A stretch of 64,000 bases of DNA from Hypericum androsaemum (lineage: Eukaryota; Streptophyta; Magnoliopsida; Malpighiales; Hypericaceae), in assembly GCA_963995505.1 (NCBI GenBank), contig OZ023186.1, positions 19,041,570 to 19,105,569 of the forward strand. Reading direction: 5' to 3'. Below the pieces are notes generated by a model. That model had not been told where the DNA came from. It did no database searches and worked only from the letters and a program-made list of their open reading frames with translations. How positions within the stretch are numbered: position 1 is the stretch's first letter; each line of letters opens with the position of its first letter. A program made the position numbers and the translations under genes. Shown here one piece after another: positions 35,859-47,656 of this stretch.

Positions 35859-36058
35859 TAACTATTTTAATAATTGATAAAAAAAATCAAATCTAAAAAA
35901 GCGACGAGAGAGAAAAAGTCCAAGTCAGTGTCATCATCGTAAATAACCCACAAATCACGGGGCAATTTGGAGCATCCGGGGGATTCCTCTGTGGGGCCCT
36001 CACACCTATATTCAGTTTGTCCTTTAGTTTGCTCCCTCTGTTTCTTGCTTCGCACACG

Positions 36059-37038
36059 CTCTCTCTCTCTCTCTCTCTACACTGTACTGGGAGGTAGTAA
36101 CCAGAGAGAGAGGAGGAGGAAGAAGAGTGAAGTTTAGATCTGTAGCTGTAGAGATTTCTTCAACTCATTGAACGACCTGGGTAAGCTTCATTTGCTGCTT
36201 CTAATGGCCACCACATTCCCATTTTCTTCTTAGTTTTTGTTGTGCCTTGTTTGGTTGGGGGATGAAGAGTAAAGGCTGGGGCTTTACTTTACTGATCTTG
36301 TTTTGACAGCTAGAAAGTGGGTCAAGCTTGGTTCTTGGAGAGTACGAGAGAGAGATCTTTATCTGGGTTTTGTTTTAGCAAGAGTTGATTAGGACATTGT
36401 GTTGTTAAAGATTGGGACTTTGAGAGTTTCTGCTTGTTTTAATCAATGTGGGTTCTTTCTTATCTTTTGGATAGATGATGAGTTGGGAGGAGGTTTTAGG
36501 CTAGAATGGCGGTGGCTTGCTTGCTAACATTTCCAATTTTTTTCTTGGTTTTTGTTTTTTTTTTCTTGCTTGGTGGGGAATTTAGAATGGGGATTCACTG
36601 ATCTTATTATTTTGGCAAATGGGTCAAGCTTTTTTTTCGGAAAAATGAGAGATTTCTATTTTACAAAAGGAGATGCTTTGTCCAAAGAAGGATTGGTGGA
36701 GGGGCAAGTTTCTAGTTATAGATTGGGACTTTTGAGTGTTGAGGGGCTTTCTTGTTTACTCAATGGGTGTTGCTGTTGTTGTATGCTCTTAGCTTGGAAA
36801 AGGGTCTAATGGTCATTGACCACTTAAGCGAAGGGAAATGAATGATAGATGAGTTGGATAGAGGTTTAGCTTACAATGGTCGGGATTTGACTTCGAAACA
36901 TGATTGATCCTTTGTTGTAGTTTGTTCCTTGCTTGCTTCTGCAATGATGGTCGTGTTATTCACCCGAATACACTAAAGTGCAGTGCATTTTTGAATGTTT
37001 CCTGCATTGCTGCATGTTAGGATTCAGGAGTTACCAGA
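36059..37038 (+). promoter_or_regulatory. MAP65 leader with CT tract and leader intron
   Basis: A CT microsatellite (36059-36078) is followed by a purine-rich leader and a good splice donor (cctgg/gtaagc at 36181). The next AGs lie just before the ATG (gttag, gattcag and ttaccag at about 37017-37037), so an intron of about 850 bases probably interrupts the 5' UTR. Such leader introns often raise expression of cytoskeletal genes; that is general knowledge and is not shown here. Confidence 0.6.
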
Positions 37039-39847
37039 ATGGCTGTGACGGATGCTCAGGATCTTCTTCTCGGAGAAACAACCTGTGGTACATTGCTGCA
37101 AAAACTTCAGGTAAGTTTGAACCATTCCAGCATTAAGTTGGTGAAACAGGTGTCAAATTTTTAAAAGCTTAACATGCCGAGCTCTAATCTGTTCGTAGGA
37201 AATTTGGGATGAGGTTGGTGAAACTGACGAAGAGCGAGATAAGTTACTTCTTCAAATAGAACAGGAGTGCTTGGATGTGTACAAGAAGAAAGTCGAGCAG
37301 GCTGCAAAGTCAAGGGCACAGCTTCTTCAGGCGTTATCAGATGGCAAAATTGAGCTTGCCACACTTCTGGCAGCCCTTGGGGAAAAGAATGTTAGTGGGA
37401 TGGTTGGTGCTTAGTCTTCCCTCATCTCTTATATCTTGGGGACTTGGTGGCACTATTATTTTTTACTAGTGGAGTATGTAGCACTCAATTTAAACTATGA
37501 AACTGAGCTCCTTGCACTTTTTATTGCAATAATTACAGCCTGAAAAGACTTTGGGGACAATCAAGGAACAACTTGCAGCTATTGCACCGGCACTTGAGCA
37601 GCTGTGCGAACAGAAAGAGGAGAGAGTTCGGGAATTTACTGATGTTCAATCTCAGATCCAGAAAATATGCGGGGAAATTGCAGGGAATTCGAGCATTAAC
37701 GGAAGTCCTGTGGTTGATGAAGCTGACTTGTCTCTCAAGAAGTTAGACCAATTTCAAAACCAGCTTCAAGAACTTCAGAAAGAAAAGGTGAGATTATCTT
37801 GATGCGAATTCACTTATTTTTCAAGGTTTCCAGAGTTCTAACTATGCTTCTTTGTTATCTTTCTTGTATCTGTAGAGTGATAGGTTGCGCAAGGTTCTTG
37901 AATTCGTTAGTACAGTGCACGATCTCTGCGCTGTTCTGGGAATGGACTTCCTCAGTACTGTTACAGAAGTTCATCCGAGTCTAGATGATTCCACCAGCGT
38001 GCAATCAAAAAGCATTAGCAACGAGACTCTTGCAAGACTTGCTAAGACTGTCATGGCACTCAAGGAAGATAAGAAGCAGAGGCTTCAGAAGGTCGGACTT
38101 CCTGCTTAGAAGTTACTTTTCTTGGCGTTCAGTTTCTTAACTAAAATTTTAGCTCGACTTCTTCTTTGTTCGGATGCCCCAGCTAGACTGATTTTTTCCA
38201 TGTTTCCTTTTCTTCTCAGCTTCAAGAATTAGCAACTCAACTTATTGACTTGTGGAATCTAATGGATACCCCTGATGAGGAGAGAAAACTGTTCGACCAC
38301 GTAACGTGTAACATGTCAGCTTCTGTAGATGAAGTTATCGTTCCTGGCGCACTTGCGTTGGATTTGATAGGGCAGGTATTTGAGTTCTCTGTGAGGCTAA
38401 TTGGTTATGGAAGGGACAATAAATGTAACACTATCTTTTTGCCTCTGTTTCAAGGCCGAGGTTGAAGTTGACAGGCTGGATCAGCTAAAAGCCAGTCGGA
38501 TGAAGGAAATCGCCTTTAAAAGGCAAGCAGAGCTTGAAGAGATATTTGCTCGCGCTCATATAGAAATCGACCCAGAAGCTGCTAGAGAGAAAATCATGGA
38601 GCTGATCGATTCAGGAAATATTGAGCCTGCTGAGTTACTGGCTGACTTGGACAATCAGATTACAAAAGCCAAAGAAGAAGCTCTCAGCAGAAAAGATATC
38701 CTGGACAAGGTTGAGAAATGGATGTCCGCGTGTGAGGAGGAGAGTTGGCTCGAAGACTATAGTCGGGTATGCATGAAGCTTTTTCCCCTTTGTAAGCCAA
38801 GTAATCTATCTCCCCTTGCATATTTAGTATCACTGAATTGCGGGGTTCTGTCTTCCCATATGAACTCCTCTTAGTTGAGCCCTACAAAGTTTTTCCTAGT
38901 TTTCCGATTGATCTATCCTTTCCGCATTATCAACCTGTCGGTGTAAGTCTCCAGTAATTTGTGGGCAGAAAGTGGTCTGCTTGCAGAGGTATGCAAGTAC
39001 TCTTAAATTTGTCTCACTGAACTGACAGTAATCTTCTGCAACAGGATCAGAACAGGTATAATGCAAGCAGGGGTGCCCATTTAAATCTCAAGCGGGCAGA
39101 AAAAGCTCGGATCCTTGTCAACAAAATTCCAGGTAGCGGAAACAAGTCGAAAAGGGTTTTGACACCTGATTATTTTCTCATTGATGTTATAGAAAGTTCA
39201 TGCAGTTCTGTAAGATTTCGGTTCACGATCTGTTTCTTTGTTGATGCAGCTCTGGTAGATACCTTGATCAGTAAAACGAGGGCGTGGGAAGAAGATCGTG
39301 GCATCCAGTTCTCTTATGATGGTGTACCTCTCCTGGCAATGCTTGATGAATATGCCATGCTCAGGCAGGAAAGAGAAGAGGAGAAGCGCAGGATGAGGGT
39401 AGGCTTCACTGGACTCTGCTTGTTACACGGGCCCCCGTCAAAATATTTTCAATGTGGTCATAATTCCACATCGCTCGAAAATGCCATGTCGTGTGGTCTA
39501 TCTTTCTCACTGAATGAATACCTTTACGTGCCTCACAGGATCACAAGAAAATCCATGAGCAGCAAAACACGGAACAAGAAGCAATCTTTGGTGCAAGGCC
39601 TAGCCCCGCACGACCAACAAGCACGAAGAAAGTGGCAGGACCACCACATGTGAATGGTGCAAACGGGACGCCAAACAGACGACTGTCTCTTAACGTCTCC
39701 CAAAATGGAAACAAGTCTACCGCCAGAGATGGAAGGAGGGATAGCCGGGGAAGCAGGCCAGCTGCTCCTGTTAATTACGTCGCCATTTCCAACGAGGATG
39801 TTGCTTCCCATGTCTCGGCTGCCGAACCAGTTCAAGTTTCTCCATGA
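37039..39847 (+). CDS. MAP65: Microtubule-associated protein MAP65-1/2-like
   Basis: This is an antiparallel microtubule bundler of the PRC1/Ase1 family, acting on cortical arrays and the phragmoplast. Nine coding exons give about 584 aa: 37039-37110, 37199-37402, 37539-37787, 37876-38091, 38220-38375, 38455-38766, 39045-39132, 39250-39398, 39539-39847. Near-identity to Arabidopsis MAP65-1 in remembered segments: GTLLQKLQEIWDEVGE at the N-terminus, LEFVSTVHDLCAVLG, LWNLMDTPDEER, then the spectrin-like microtubule-binding core VEVDRLDQLKASRMKEIA and KWMSACEEESWLEDY. The disordered C-terminal tail has Ser-Pro sites in a basic context (RPSPARPTSTKK) and NRRLSLN, the usual place of CDK/MAPK control of this family. 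All introns are GT-AG and frame-consistent. Confidence 0.96.
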
Positions 39848-40455
39848 GATGGACGAGAGAGTCCATAGTTTTAAGCAATCTCAGTGACATCCAATTCTGT
39901 CGTTATAGGAGCTTGTTGTAGTGTTACCATAGCTGTGATAGACCTGAGTAATCCCGAGTCTGAACTTCGTTGCGTCTGTTATACTTGCCATTTACCGAGT
40001 CTTTCTCGTTCCATCGCCGAGTCAACTTCATTGCTCTTCAAGGATCATTCTACACAATTTCCTGTTTCTGAGTTGCAACAGATATATCAGATCAGAAGTA
40101 CTAGAGCGTTTACATCTCGTAGCCAATAGATTTAACTACACATGGGAGCCTTATTTATGATAATAACCATACTCTGGATCAAGGTTAGTCTCGTTCATAA
40201 TACTGACCATGCTCGATGAGTCTCGTATCATTTATATTATCGACCGTGCTCGAATCTAAACTAGTTGTATGTCCTGATATGGCAGCAGACATGACAACTA
40301 CTGCATAATTGTAGACAAAATAATGTTACTCTTCATTGAACCAGCAAAATTGTGAACAACAACTTTCACGACAAGTCCAAACACTAAGCCGTTAAGAACT
40401 AAAAAGCATTAAGCTCCTCCAACCCTGAAGTCCTACAAAAACAGACAGACCTCGA
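39848..40455. other. Convergent 3' UTR region
   Basis: This lies between the MAP65 stop (+) and the stop of the minus-strand membrane protein gene. It is probably both 3' UTRs; no other gene was seen. Confidence 0.5.
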
Positions 40456-41211
40456 TCATCTGGACAAGAAAGCATACGCCAACCCAGCAGTCATCCCAAC
40501 TATACAAGCCTCAGACGCGCCGCGAATCCGAACAAACAACAAATTCAACTGCTTGGCGACCCGCATTGTAAGAGTAAGAATCTGCAACCTCGACATTTCC
40601 TCCGTCTTCTTAAAGAAGTGCATCGGCTTCAACGACCGCCTAATCATAAATGCCAGGGCGAACGGGAACCCGAAAGCTACAGCGCTCTGGATGGACACAG
40701 CAGCCATTGGAGCCGCCTGAGTGTCATATGAAATCCAAACCCACAGCCCGAGCTGGGACAAACCCAGAAGGGCAACAACCATGCTCAGGACAGACAGGTT
40801 CTTCATTGTGGCTTCCAGGACCTCCCTGGTCTCCTTGGCCAGGGAGGACACGTCCCTTTCCACTGTGGGGCCCTCGATCTCTTGGTGCTTGAAACCCGGT
40901 TTCTTGCTCCGGTGAGGTGGGCCTGAGGTTGAATTGTATCTGGGTTTTTGGCTTAGCAGCCAGCTGAAGTGAAGATCATGATGAACTGGGTTGATGTGGG
41001 TCCATAAAGATTGGTTTTTTATGGTTGGGGATGGTGTAAAGTTGTGATTTTGATGAGGTGGGGTTAAACAGGGAGGAGGGTTTAGGGCGGTTTGGGAAGA
41101 CGTAGGGTTTGGGGTTTTGGAGAGGAGATGAGAGGGAAGAATCAAGTGAGAGAATTTAGTGGGATTGAAAGTTTTGGAGGAGAGCCTCCTGGAGATAATT
41201 GCAGTGGCCAT
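40456..41211 (-). CDS. Uncharacterised organelle-targeted membrane protein
   Basis: An intronless minus-strand frame encodes 251 aa from the ATG at 41211 (an in-frame ATG at 41274 would add 21 residues without Arg, which fits poorly). The N-terminus (MATAIISRRLSSKTF) is Arg/Ser-rich without acidic residues, as in mitochondrial or plastid presequences. A soluble Ser/Pro/His-rich part follows, then a short coiled stretch (SLAKETREVLEATMKNL). Two clear hydrophobic segments come next (MVVALLGLSQLGLWVWISY and SAVAFGFPFALAFMI) and a weaker third at the C-terminus (CIVGMTAGLAYAFL). I do not recognise the family, and no catalytic motif is visible. Position says little: it is convergent with MAP65 and divergent from LIP5. 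Confidence 0.75.
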   Translation of the reverse strand: MATAIISRRLSSKTFNPTKFSHLILPSHLLSKTPNPTSSQTALNPPPCLTPPHQNHNFTPSPTIKNQSLWTHINPVHHDLHFSWLLSQKPRYNSTSGPPHRSKKPGFKHQEIEGPTVERDVSSLAKETREVLEATMKNLSVLSMVVALLGLSQLGLWVWISYDTQAAPMAAVSIQSAVAFGFPFALAFMIRRSLKPMHFFKKTEEMSRLQILTLTMRVAKQLNLLFVRIRGASEACIVGMTAGLAYAFLSR

Positions 41212-42411
41212 TAATATGGTATTGGGTATATTGGTATGAGGTGAAGGAGGAGAGGAATGGAGATTGCAGGTCACTGCAGAAGTTTATGCTGGAGGTTGGA
41301 CTAAGAGGCAATTCTTATTCTGGGTATCCGTATCCGTATCCGTATCCACTAATGGTATATATTAATTTTTTTTAGGGATTAAGGTATATATTAATGGACA
41401 AGAAGTTATTTATGGTGTAGGGGACTCAAAAGAGAGCAGTCGCCTGGCCTGGCCTCTCCTATTTTTCTTATATATTACATCTTTTGTCAATCTCTTTTTC
41501 CCATATTTCATTAGAAGAGAATTCCTCATTAAAGTTGTGGGATGATATTAGGCGAAAAGATGATACTTTTTGTTTAGAATATAACCAGTGCGAATTTCAA
41601 AAAAATTAAAATTTTTCTAAAGTGATATCGTTAGAATTGGAAAAAAATATCACTTTAAAGAGATTTACATTTTTTTCCTTCAAAAATATAAAAAATGAGT
41701 TTTTGAACAATAAATACGCAAACATCAAAAAATTATTTTATCTATATTCAAATTACTTAAAATCTCTACCTATAGTATTTTTCAAATATTTTATTCGATT
41801 TAAATATTTTCTTACAAGAAGACGGAGATCTTAAGGATCATTTGAAGACAACCGAGAAGATGAATGAATGATGATGTGAAATTTATCAAACAAAAAAGTT
41901 TAGCACAAACTAGTGTCTTAAAATATTTTTCAAAATTTTAAAAATATATATTATTCAAAAATATTACTTTATGAGAAAATATGAACCGAGATTTATACTT
42001 AAGTTTTCTGAATTGTTTTTAATTATTACGATAGAAGAGTTATTAAATTTTATACCACTCTTAATTTGGGATCATAATTTTTTATCAGTTTAGAAAAAAT
42101 TATCACTTTTATAAGAGATCACTTTATAAAATTTTAACTGTACTTAACAATCCATAAAAACTCCGATTACAAGAACCGAATCCGAGAATCGAATAATAAA
42201 TTCCTGGGACCCTGGGCTTCAGCTGGAGTCTCACTGGGCTAGAAGAGCCCAAACAAGCCCATCATCCATATGACATACAGAGACAGGGTGAGTCCAATCC
42301 AATCCAACCACACTAATAAGATTAAGACGTCTCTCTCCTCTCTCTCTCTCTCTCTCTCTAGAAACTCCCAAATCAAGAAATTGTAGAGCGTTAAGCAAAG
42401 ATATCACCAAA
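41212..42411. other. Divergent intergenic region with a pogo-like element
   Basis: This is the shared upstream region of the membrane protein gene (-) and LIP5 (+). It contains a hexamer repeat (gtatcc x3-4, about 41327-41346), pogo-like copy B (41604-42140) and a CT microsatellite (42331-42359) in the LIP5 leader. Confidence 0.5.
41604..42140 (+). mobile_element. Non-autonomous pogo/Emigrant-like DNA element, copy B
   Basis: The right end reads ...TCACTTTATAAAATTTTAACTG, inverted match to the CAGT(T)AAAA start of copy A at 15813. The left end (aatttttctaaagtgatatcg) matches copy A's right end inverted. The two copies lie in opposite orientation 26 kb apart and align along most of their length. 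Short open frames of about 60-70 codons in both copies share a few residues (NKY, KNITL) but are not a recognised transposase. Confidence 0.6.
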
Positions 42412-45207
42412 ATGGCGGGCGAAAACGAGCCGGCGAAGCTGCTGTTGCCGTACCTTCAAAGAGCCGATGAGCTCCAAAAGCACGAGCCTCTCGTCGCCTA
42501 CTACTGTACCCACCCCTCCCAGTTTCCCTTTCTTTTTAATTCTATTTTTTTCGGATTTATTTTTGTTTTAATGGCTAAAGTTGGAGACTTTCTCAATTTT
42601 AGGTCGTCTTTACGCGATGGAGAAGGGGCTACGGATACCCCCAGGCGAGCGAACGAAGACCACCAACTCGCTCCTTGTCTCTCTCATGAACCAGCTCGAA
42701 AAGGTCCCCGCTTTTTTTTTGCCCTAATTAGGAAATTTTGGGGCTTTAAGTTGGAATAGGTGTTGTTGTGGAATAGTCTTTACTGGGTTTGGTCCTGTTT
42801 CTTTGGTTCTTGTTTAGTTGGTGGAGTAGGCACAAGTACTGAGGCCACCGGGGATTCGAAGTAGTGACCCGTTTGGCCTGATTTTGAATTGTGCTATAGC
42901 AAGTTGCTGGGCCGCGCTTTGCAGCTTGGACTGTCTGCTGTGTTTATTTGCTGCCTGTAAAGCCCTCACATTCGTGTGATTATTTTAGCGGGTGGTGTTC
43001 TGTTTTATTGTTGGCAAAATTACTGCTTTTGAGGACGGTTAGTCTTTCATAGTTCGCTCGTTACTTACTTTTCCGTGATGTTACAGGATAAGAAGTCTCT
43101 GAAGTTGGGTCCAGAAGACAATTTGCATGTTGAGGGTTTTGCCCTGAATGTCTTTGGAAAAGCAGACAAACAAGATCGAGCTGGACGGGCTGATTTGTAT
43201 GGCACATCCTTTAACCGCTCTCCGAGCTTTAACTTTTGGATGCTGACAGGCGTTGAGCACTTCATTTGCTTAACTACAGTTTGGATTTGAGTATTCCATT
43301 TGTAGCATCTAGTGGGAAGGAACTGAATTTGAGGAAAATATGTGTGGCACCTAATTTGTGAAATCTTGTAGTGTCAATCGTTGAGTCTCTCACAGATTAA
43401 GGCTAGTTTGGTACCTAAGGGATTAAACGAAGAGGATTACTTCTATGCCTCTTATATGCGGAGATAACTGTCATATATGTAGATATGCTACCACACCTTT
43501 GCATATGAGGATGTGATGTGTTTGCATTAACCAAGGATGAGAGAATAATCTAAGCCTGCATTTTAGTTATTTGTCTTAAACTTTGTGGATTTGAATATTG
43601 TGGTAGACCCGGTCCTGGACTTGAACATTTTGCTCTTCTGCAGGAGTACAGCCAAAACATTTTATGCTGCTAGCATCTTCTTTGAGATTCTAAACCAATT
43701 TGGTCCTCTTCAGCCTGATGTGAGCTCATGTCCACTTGAATGCCTTGTTTGCTCTTAAGATGATTACGTTAGCTCATTTCGGTTCATTTGTAGTGTATAT
43801 CTTGATTGGAACTTCTATATATGACTTTAAGGTTCTTGTTCTTCTCTCAGATTGAACAGAAGCAAAAATATGCAGTCTGGAAGGCTGCAGATATAAGGAA
43901 AGCTTTGAAAGAAGGAAGGAAGCCTGTCCCAGGCCCACCTGCGGAGGATGATGATGAATTATCGGTTCCATCATCCACTTCATATGTAAGTTCGGAAACG
44001 TTTGATTTTCCAAAGCTTTTTTGCCTGTTAGTTATCCTGTGACGAAATAATTGGAGACATGCAAAACAATATTTCTCTTGGTATGGCAGTATCTTATTCT
44101 TTGTTGGCTATCGTTTCAGTAAATATGTTTTTCGGTGAATCCTTTGGTTTTTTATTGATCTTGTGAAACTTTCCCAGCGAATCATCTCTGTGTGTTCAGA
44201 AAAATTGTGACCGAAATACATATGGATTATTTTTTGGAAGGAGTGTTACAACCTTTGTGCTGTTGGGAATGTTATACTATTTTGTTCCGAGGATGCACAA
44301 ACAATTTTTTCTGTTGATAGTTCTGCAATTGATGAACCGTGTCGCAGAAGAATGGTTGTAAATAGTCCTGTCATTTGCAACTTTCAAGCTATGTGGCTTA
44401 AGCCTTCATGAGATATTTCTGAGTGTTTTTTTCTTTCAGGATCTTGGTCCAAGTGAGGCTTCAGCAACTACTCCTGGATCAGAATTCAATCAATCATCTC
44501 AATTCCATGATCAAATGAATGTCCCACGTTCTACAAGCTTTTCACAGTCACCTCAGTTTCCTGATGGTATTAACCGCCAACATTCTGCAGACATACCACC
44601 TCAGACACACTTTGATGACTCGTCCAACAACCAAAATTCTACAAACGACGTGCCATCACCTGCTTCTTACCACAATGCCGGTTACCCTGGCCATGATTTC
44701 CAGCCACCTCCTCCTGCAAGTGCTTCCGATGCTTCCCCGTATAATCAGGCATATCACCATCAGTCCTATGCACAAGATCCCCCGCAGCCATCCCCGTATG
44801 GTTACACGCCCCAGGAAGCTTCCCCATATTCATATCCCAACTTTCAGACCTATCCAAGTTTTTCAGAAAGTAGTCTGTCGTCGGCACCTGCTCATTATCC
44901 TTCCTATTATCAAGGTACTGATCCTGCTTATGCACCCCCGTCACCCCCTCCACCAGCTGCAACCCATCCTTCAACTGCTCAACACTCGTCAAGTGGTAGA
45001 AATGGAAACATTCCAGACCATGTTCCAGCTCCCTCTCAAACCTTTCACTACGACGTCAACTATCTGCCCCCACCGGAGAAAATCGCCGAGGCACACAAAG
45101 CTGCAAAATTTGCTGTGGGAGCTTTAGCATTCGACGATGTGTCTGTCGCAATAGAACACTTGAGAAAATCACTCGAGCTGCTGACAAAGCCATCTGCTGG
45201 TCATTGA
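42412..45207 (+). CDS. LIP5: LIP5/VTA1 homologue, positive regulator of the SKD1/VPS4 ATPase
   Basis: LIP5 binds and stimulates the ESCRT-disassembling ATPase SKD1/VPS4 in multivesicular body formation. Six exons (42412-42505, 42603-42703, 43087-43196, 43644-43719, 43851-43985, 44440-45207) give about 427 aa. The N-terminal tandem MIT-like helices contain LLPYLQRADELQKHEPLVAYY, split here as LLPYLQRADELQ and HEPLVAYYC, plus RTKTTNSLL, ADKQDRAGRADL and AKTFYAASIFFEIL. The middle is a long Pro/Tyr/Ser-rich disordered linker (NFQTYPSFSESSL is conserved). The C-terminal VTA1 dimer/SKD1-binding segment is PPPEKIAEAHKAAKFAVGAL followed by FDDVSVAIEHLRKSLELL. The exon 1 donor splits the Cys codon of YYC/RLYAM. 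A CT tract precedes the ATG. Confidence 0.95.
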
Positions 45208-47134
45208 AGCTCGTGGTGAATGATGTTGGCTTCCCGGATCCGGAATCTTGAGACATTGTCTTGAATGAAAAGTTGTTTTTTTATGGTACTTCATTGTGTA
45301 AATAGAAGCATGTTCAACGGCACAAAGCTACTTCAGATCAAAATATGGATGTGGGCTTGGACTGATTATTAATGACCATTATCATTGCCAAATGACTCAG
45401 TTGCAGAGATGTTAATGATTTTTGTCGTTCCTATCAATTTTCTACCCGATGGGGATGCTTGGCTACCACTGGTTTTATCGTCGATTCTTGTCAGCTAGTT
45501 CTTTAGTAATGGAGGCTTTTAGATTAAACTTGTTTCGGTTCCCTCGCATCTAGATGTCTTTATCCAGCATTGACATAGTTGGATTACTTGGACAAATAAC
45601 CTCCGTCCACAGTGTGAGATAAACTCAGATTAAGATAAACTTATATAATATGTATCGAAAATTTACGAATTGATTGTCTCAAAGTTTTGAGTTAGATAAC
45701 TTTGAGTTGGATATGAATATGGTAACAAAAATTGGAGCGGGTTAATGAGTTATATATTTTTTCCCTGTCCAATTGGATGGTTGCAAACATGAACTTTAGC
45801 CACGTTTAATTAGGATGCTACTATCCACTGTCCAAGTGATGGATGTTACGAGGCCATGAGCAGTTTGATTCTCTTTTTTTTTTCATTGGCTTTGCTTCTT
45901 AACTACGCGCATAAATAATGGCGTCAAAGTGATTGGTAATTTGGTTACAAGAACTGAAGTTTCATTGCTACCCCATTTTGGTCGAGGCAGGCGAAACAAA
46001 TAATGGTTTTTGTCGTGATCAAATATCTAACCAAGACCCTTGTCTCTATTAGCTTAGAATATTTTGGAAGTTTTTACGCCAACATAATATATTAGGAATT
46101 GAATCCTATGTATTTATACCGTGTTGGTAAGTGTCTTTTGGTTATGTATTTTTTGATAAATAAAGTATTGTATTTTATCAAAATAGTTCGCCAAAGATAC
46201 ATCAAAAATACCAGATAATGTCTATCAATACAAACTATAATAATAGACGCTATCTAAGTACAATACCAAATATCTCCAAAATGGCTATGTTTCTTCTCTT
46301 TTATGACTGTTATCTGGTACTATATTTAAGGACAACGATTAAATCTAGAATCAACCACTAAAATTTCCTATAAAAAAGATGATTTTTCAACAATATCTTC
46401 TCCATCACACCCACAAGGTTAAAACTCAAACCAATGGTGTTGTAGTTCCTTTATTGCTTGGACAGTTTGGTTTGTCTGAAGTGAACAACTACGTGATCCT
46501 TGGTAATTTGTCACCTTTATGTCGTGATGGATGAGCCAAGGGAAGCCTTATCTCAAGATAAAACATCTCTTTCCACCCAAAAAAAAGAAAGATAAAACAT
46601 CTCTCTGTTACATCTATGTCGATGTGTATCTGAGTTGGTCCGTGACTGTGATCCGTATCTCTACGCCTAGTAATCTCCTCACCACGAAAATTTCCCATTA
46701 AAATCAGTTTGTTTTTTTAAAGGTAATTTTTACACATTGAACATTGGACCGTCATCAATTCATGCCACGTCTTGTACTAAAGATGTATTGGTTCAAATCT
46801 TACGAATATAAAAGACATTCTTGTGAGAGTCGCCCCTAAATAGCGTTCAATATTTGCTCGACTCTTAATACCAAAAAATCACCAAAAAAAATAAGCCGCC
46901 ATCTTCTTGCCTTGCATAGTGAAATCTGATTGGACGCTTCAAGTTGGTGCAGCTTCAATATAATCCAATTGTTAGCTAGCGTGACCTGATTATTCCTAGG
47001 TTCCTAGTTTCAGGGTATTGTCCTCTAGTGACACTTATTTAACATGAGAAGAGCCAAACATCATCTTGCATTTCTGGTAATCATCATCATCATCCAACTC
47101 TTAATCATCTGCATCTGCATCGTTCCAACACGCG
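45208..47134. other. Intergenic region
   Basis: No gene was recognised. About 45660-45725 contains an end-like repeat (tttgagttggatatgaatatggtaaca) related to the TRIM-like LTR end at 35704 and 35858. The rest is AT-rich spacer. Confidence 0.45.
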
Positions 47135-47656
47135 ATGGGAATCGCGCGTTCTTGTTTCGGCCAACCAAGTCCCGAAAGATTGCCCGAAGAGCCATCGAAC
47201 TTCAGGGAATCCAACGATGTAGCTACTGGTTTAACCTCATCCATAATGCAGTTCATAAAGGTCAGCTGTTTAGGGACTAGGAATGAAGCAAAGAAAGCCT
47301 CCTCGGGTCCTAAGGAGAAGAAGGAGGTCACACTTGGGGAGTGTCTCTTGTCTTCACCAATACATGGGAGTAGTTACAAGGCTAATGGAGATGACCAGTT
47401 CTATGTTCTTAGGCCATCGCCTTTCAGCCGGGTCCATCCCGCCTATATCAATCCGAGCGATCGTCACTCGACAGAGAAACTTCTGTCGAGTAACGGATGC
47501 TCGGATTATGAAGTAGTTGATGGTAGCCAATCGAATTTTTCGTCATTGAGCAGGAGCCGAAGTGGGATGAACAAGAAGAGGGTGAGCTTTAAGCTGCCTG
47601 AAGAGGCTGATATCTTTGTGTACAATGTAGCAGATGATGACATTGATGGTGAATAG
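47135..47656 (+). CDS. Small uncharacterised plant protein with C-terminal RVSFKLPEEADIF motif
   Basis: An intronless frame encodes 173 aa starting MGIARSCFGQ. The protein is Ser/Lys-rich and probably largely disordered, with GLTSSIMQFIKVSCLG after a variable N-terminus, LGECLLSSP in the middle, and a basic-to-acidic C-terminus KKRVSFKLPEEADIFVYN ending in an Asp run. A Gly at position 2 could allow N-myristoylation if the initiator Met is removed, with nearby Cys7 as a possible palmitoylation site (inference). No catalytic domain is recognised. An overlapping upstream frame (47044-47280) starts with a very hydrophobic run (FLVIIIIIQLLIICICIV); I treat it as a possible uORF rather than as the gene. 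Confidence 0.65.
   Translation: MGIARSCFGQPSPERLPEEPSNFRESNDVATGLTSSIMQFIKVSCLGTRNEAKKASSGPKEKKEVTLGECLLSSPIHGSSYKANGDDQFYVLRPSPFSRVHPAYINPSDRHSTEKLLSSNGCSDYEVVDGSQSNFSSLSRSRSGMNKKRVSFKLPEEADIFVYNVADDDIDGE

Larger units (their letters stand above)
29815..36058. other. Six-kilobase gene-poor AT-rich gap
   Basis: No gene was recognised between the CDP-DAG synthase pseudogene and the MAP65 leader. It contains the pseudogene's former promoter, two TRIM-like LTR pieces and a minisatellite (listed separately). The rest is AT-rich sequence with short open frames lacking any protein signature. Confidence 0.55.

Noticed and set aside
44519..45127. 202-codon frame overlapping the last LIP5 exon
   Set aside because: It is a His/Pro/Leu-rich shifted-frame shadow of the Pro/Tyr-rich LIP5 linker, and the LIP5 frame matches the known C-terminal domain.
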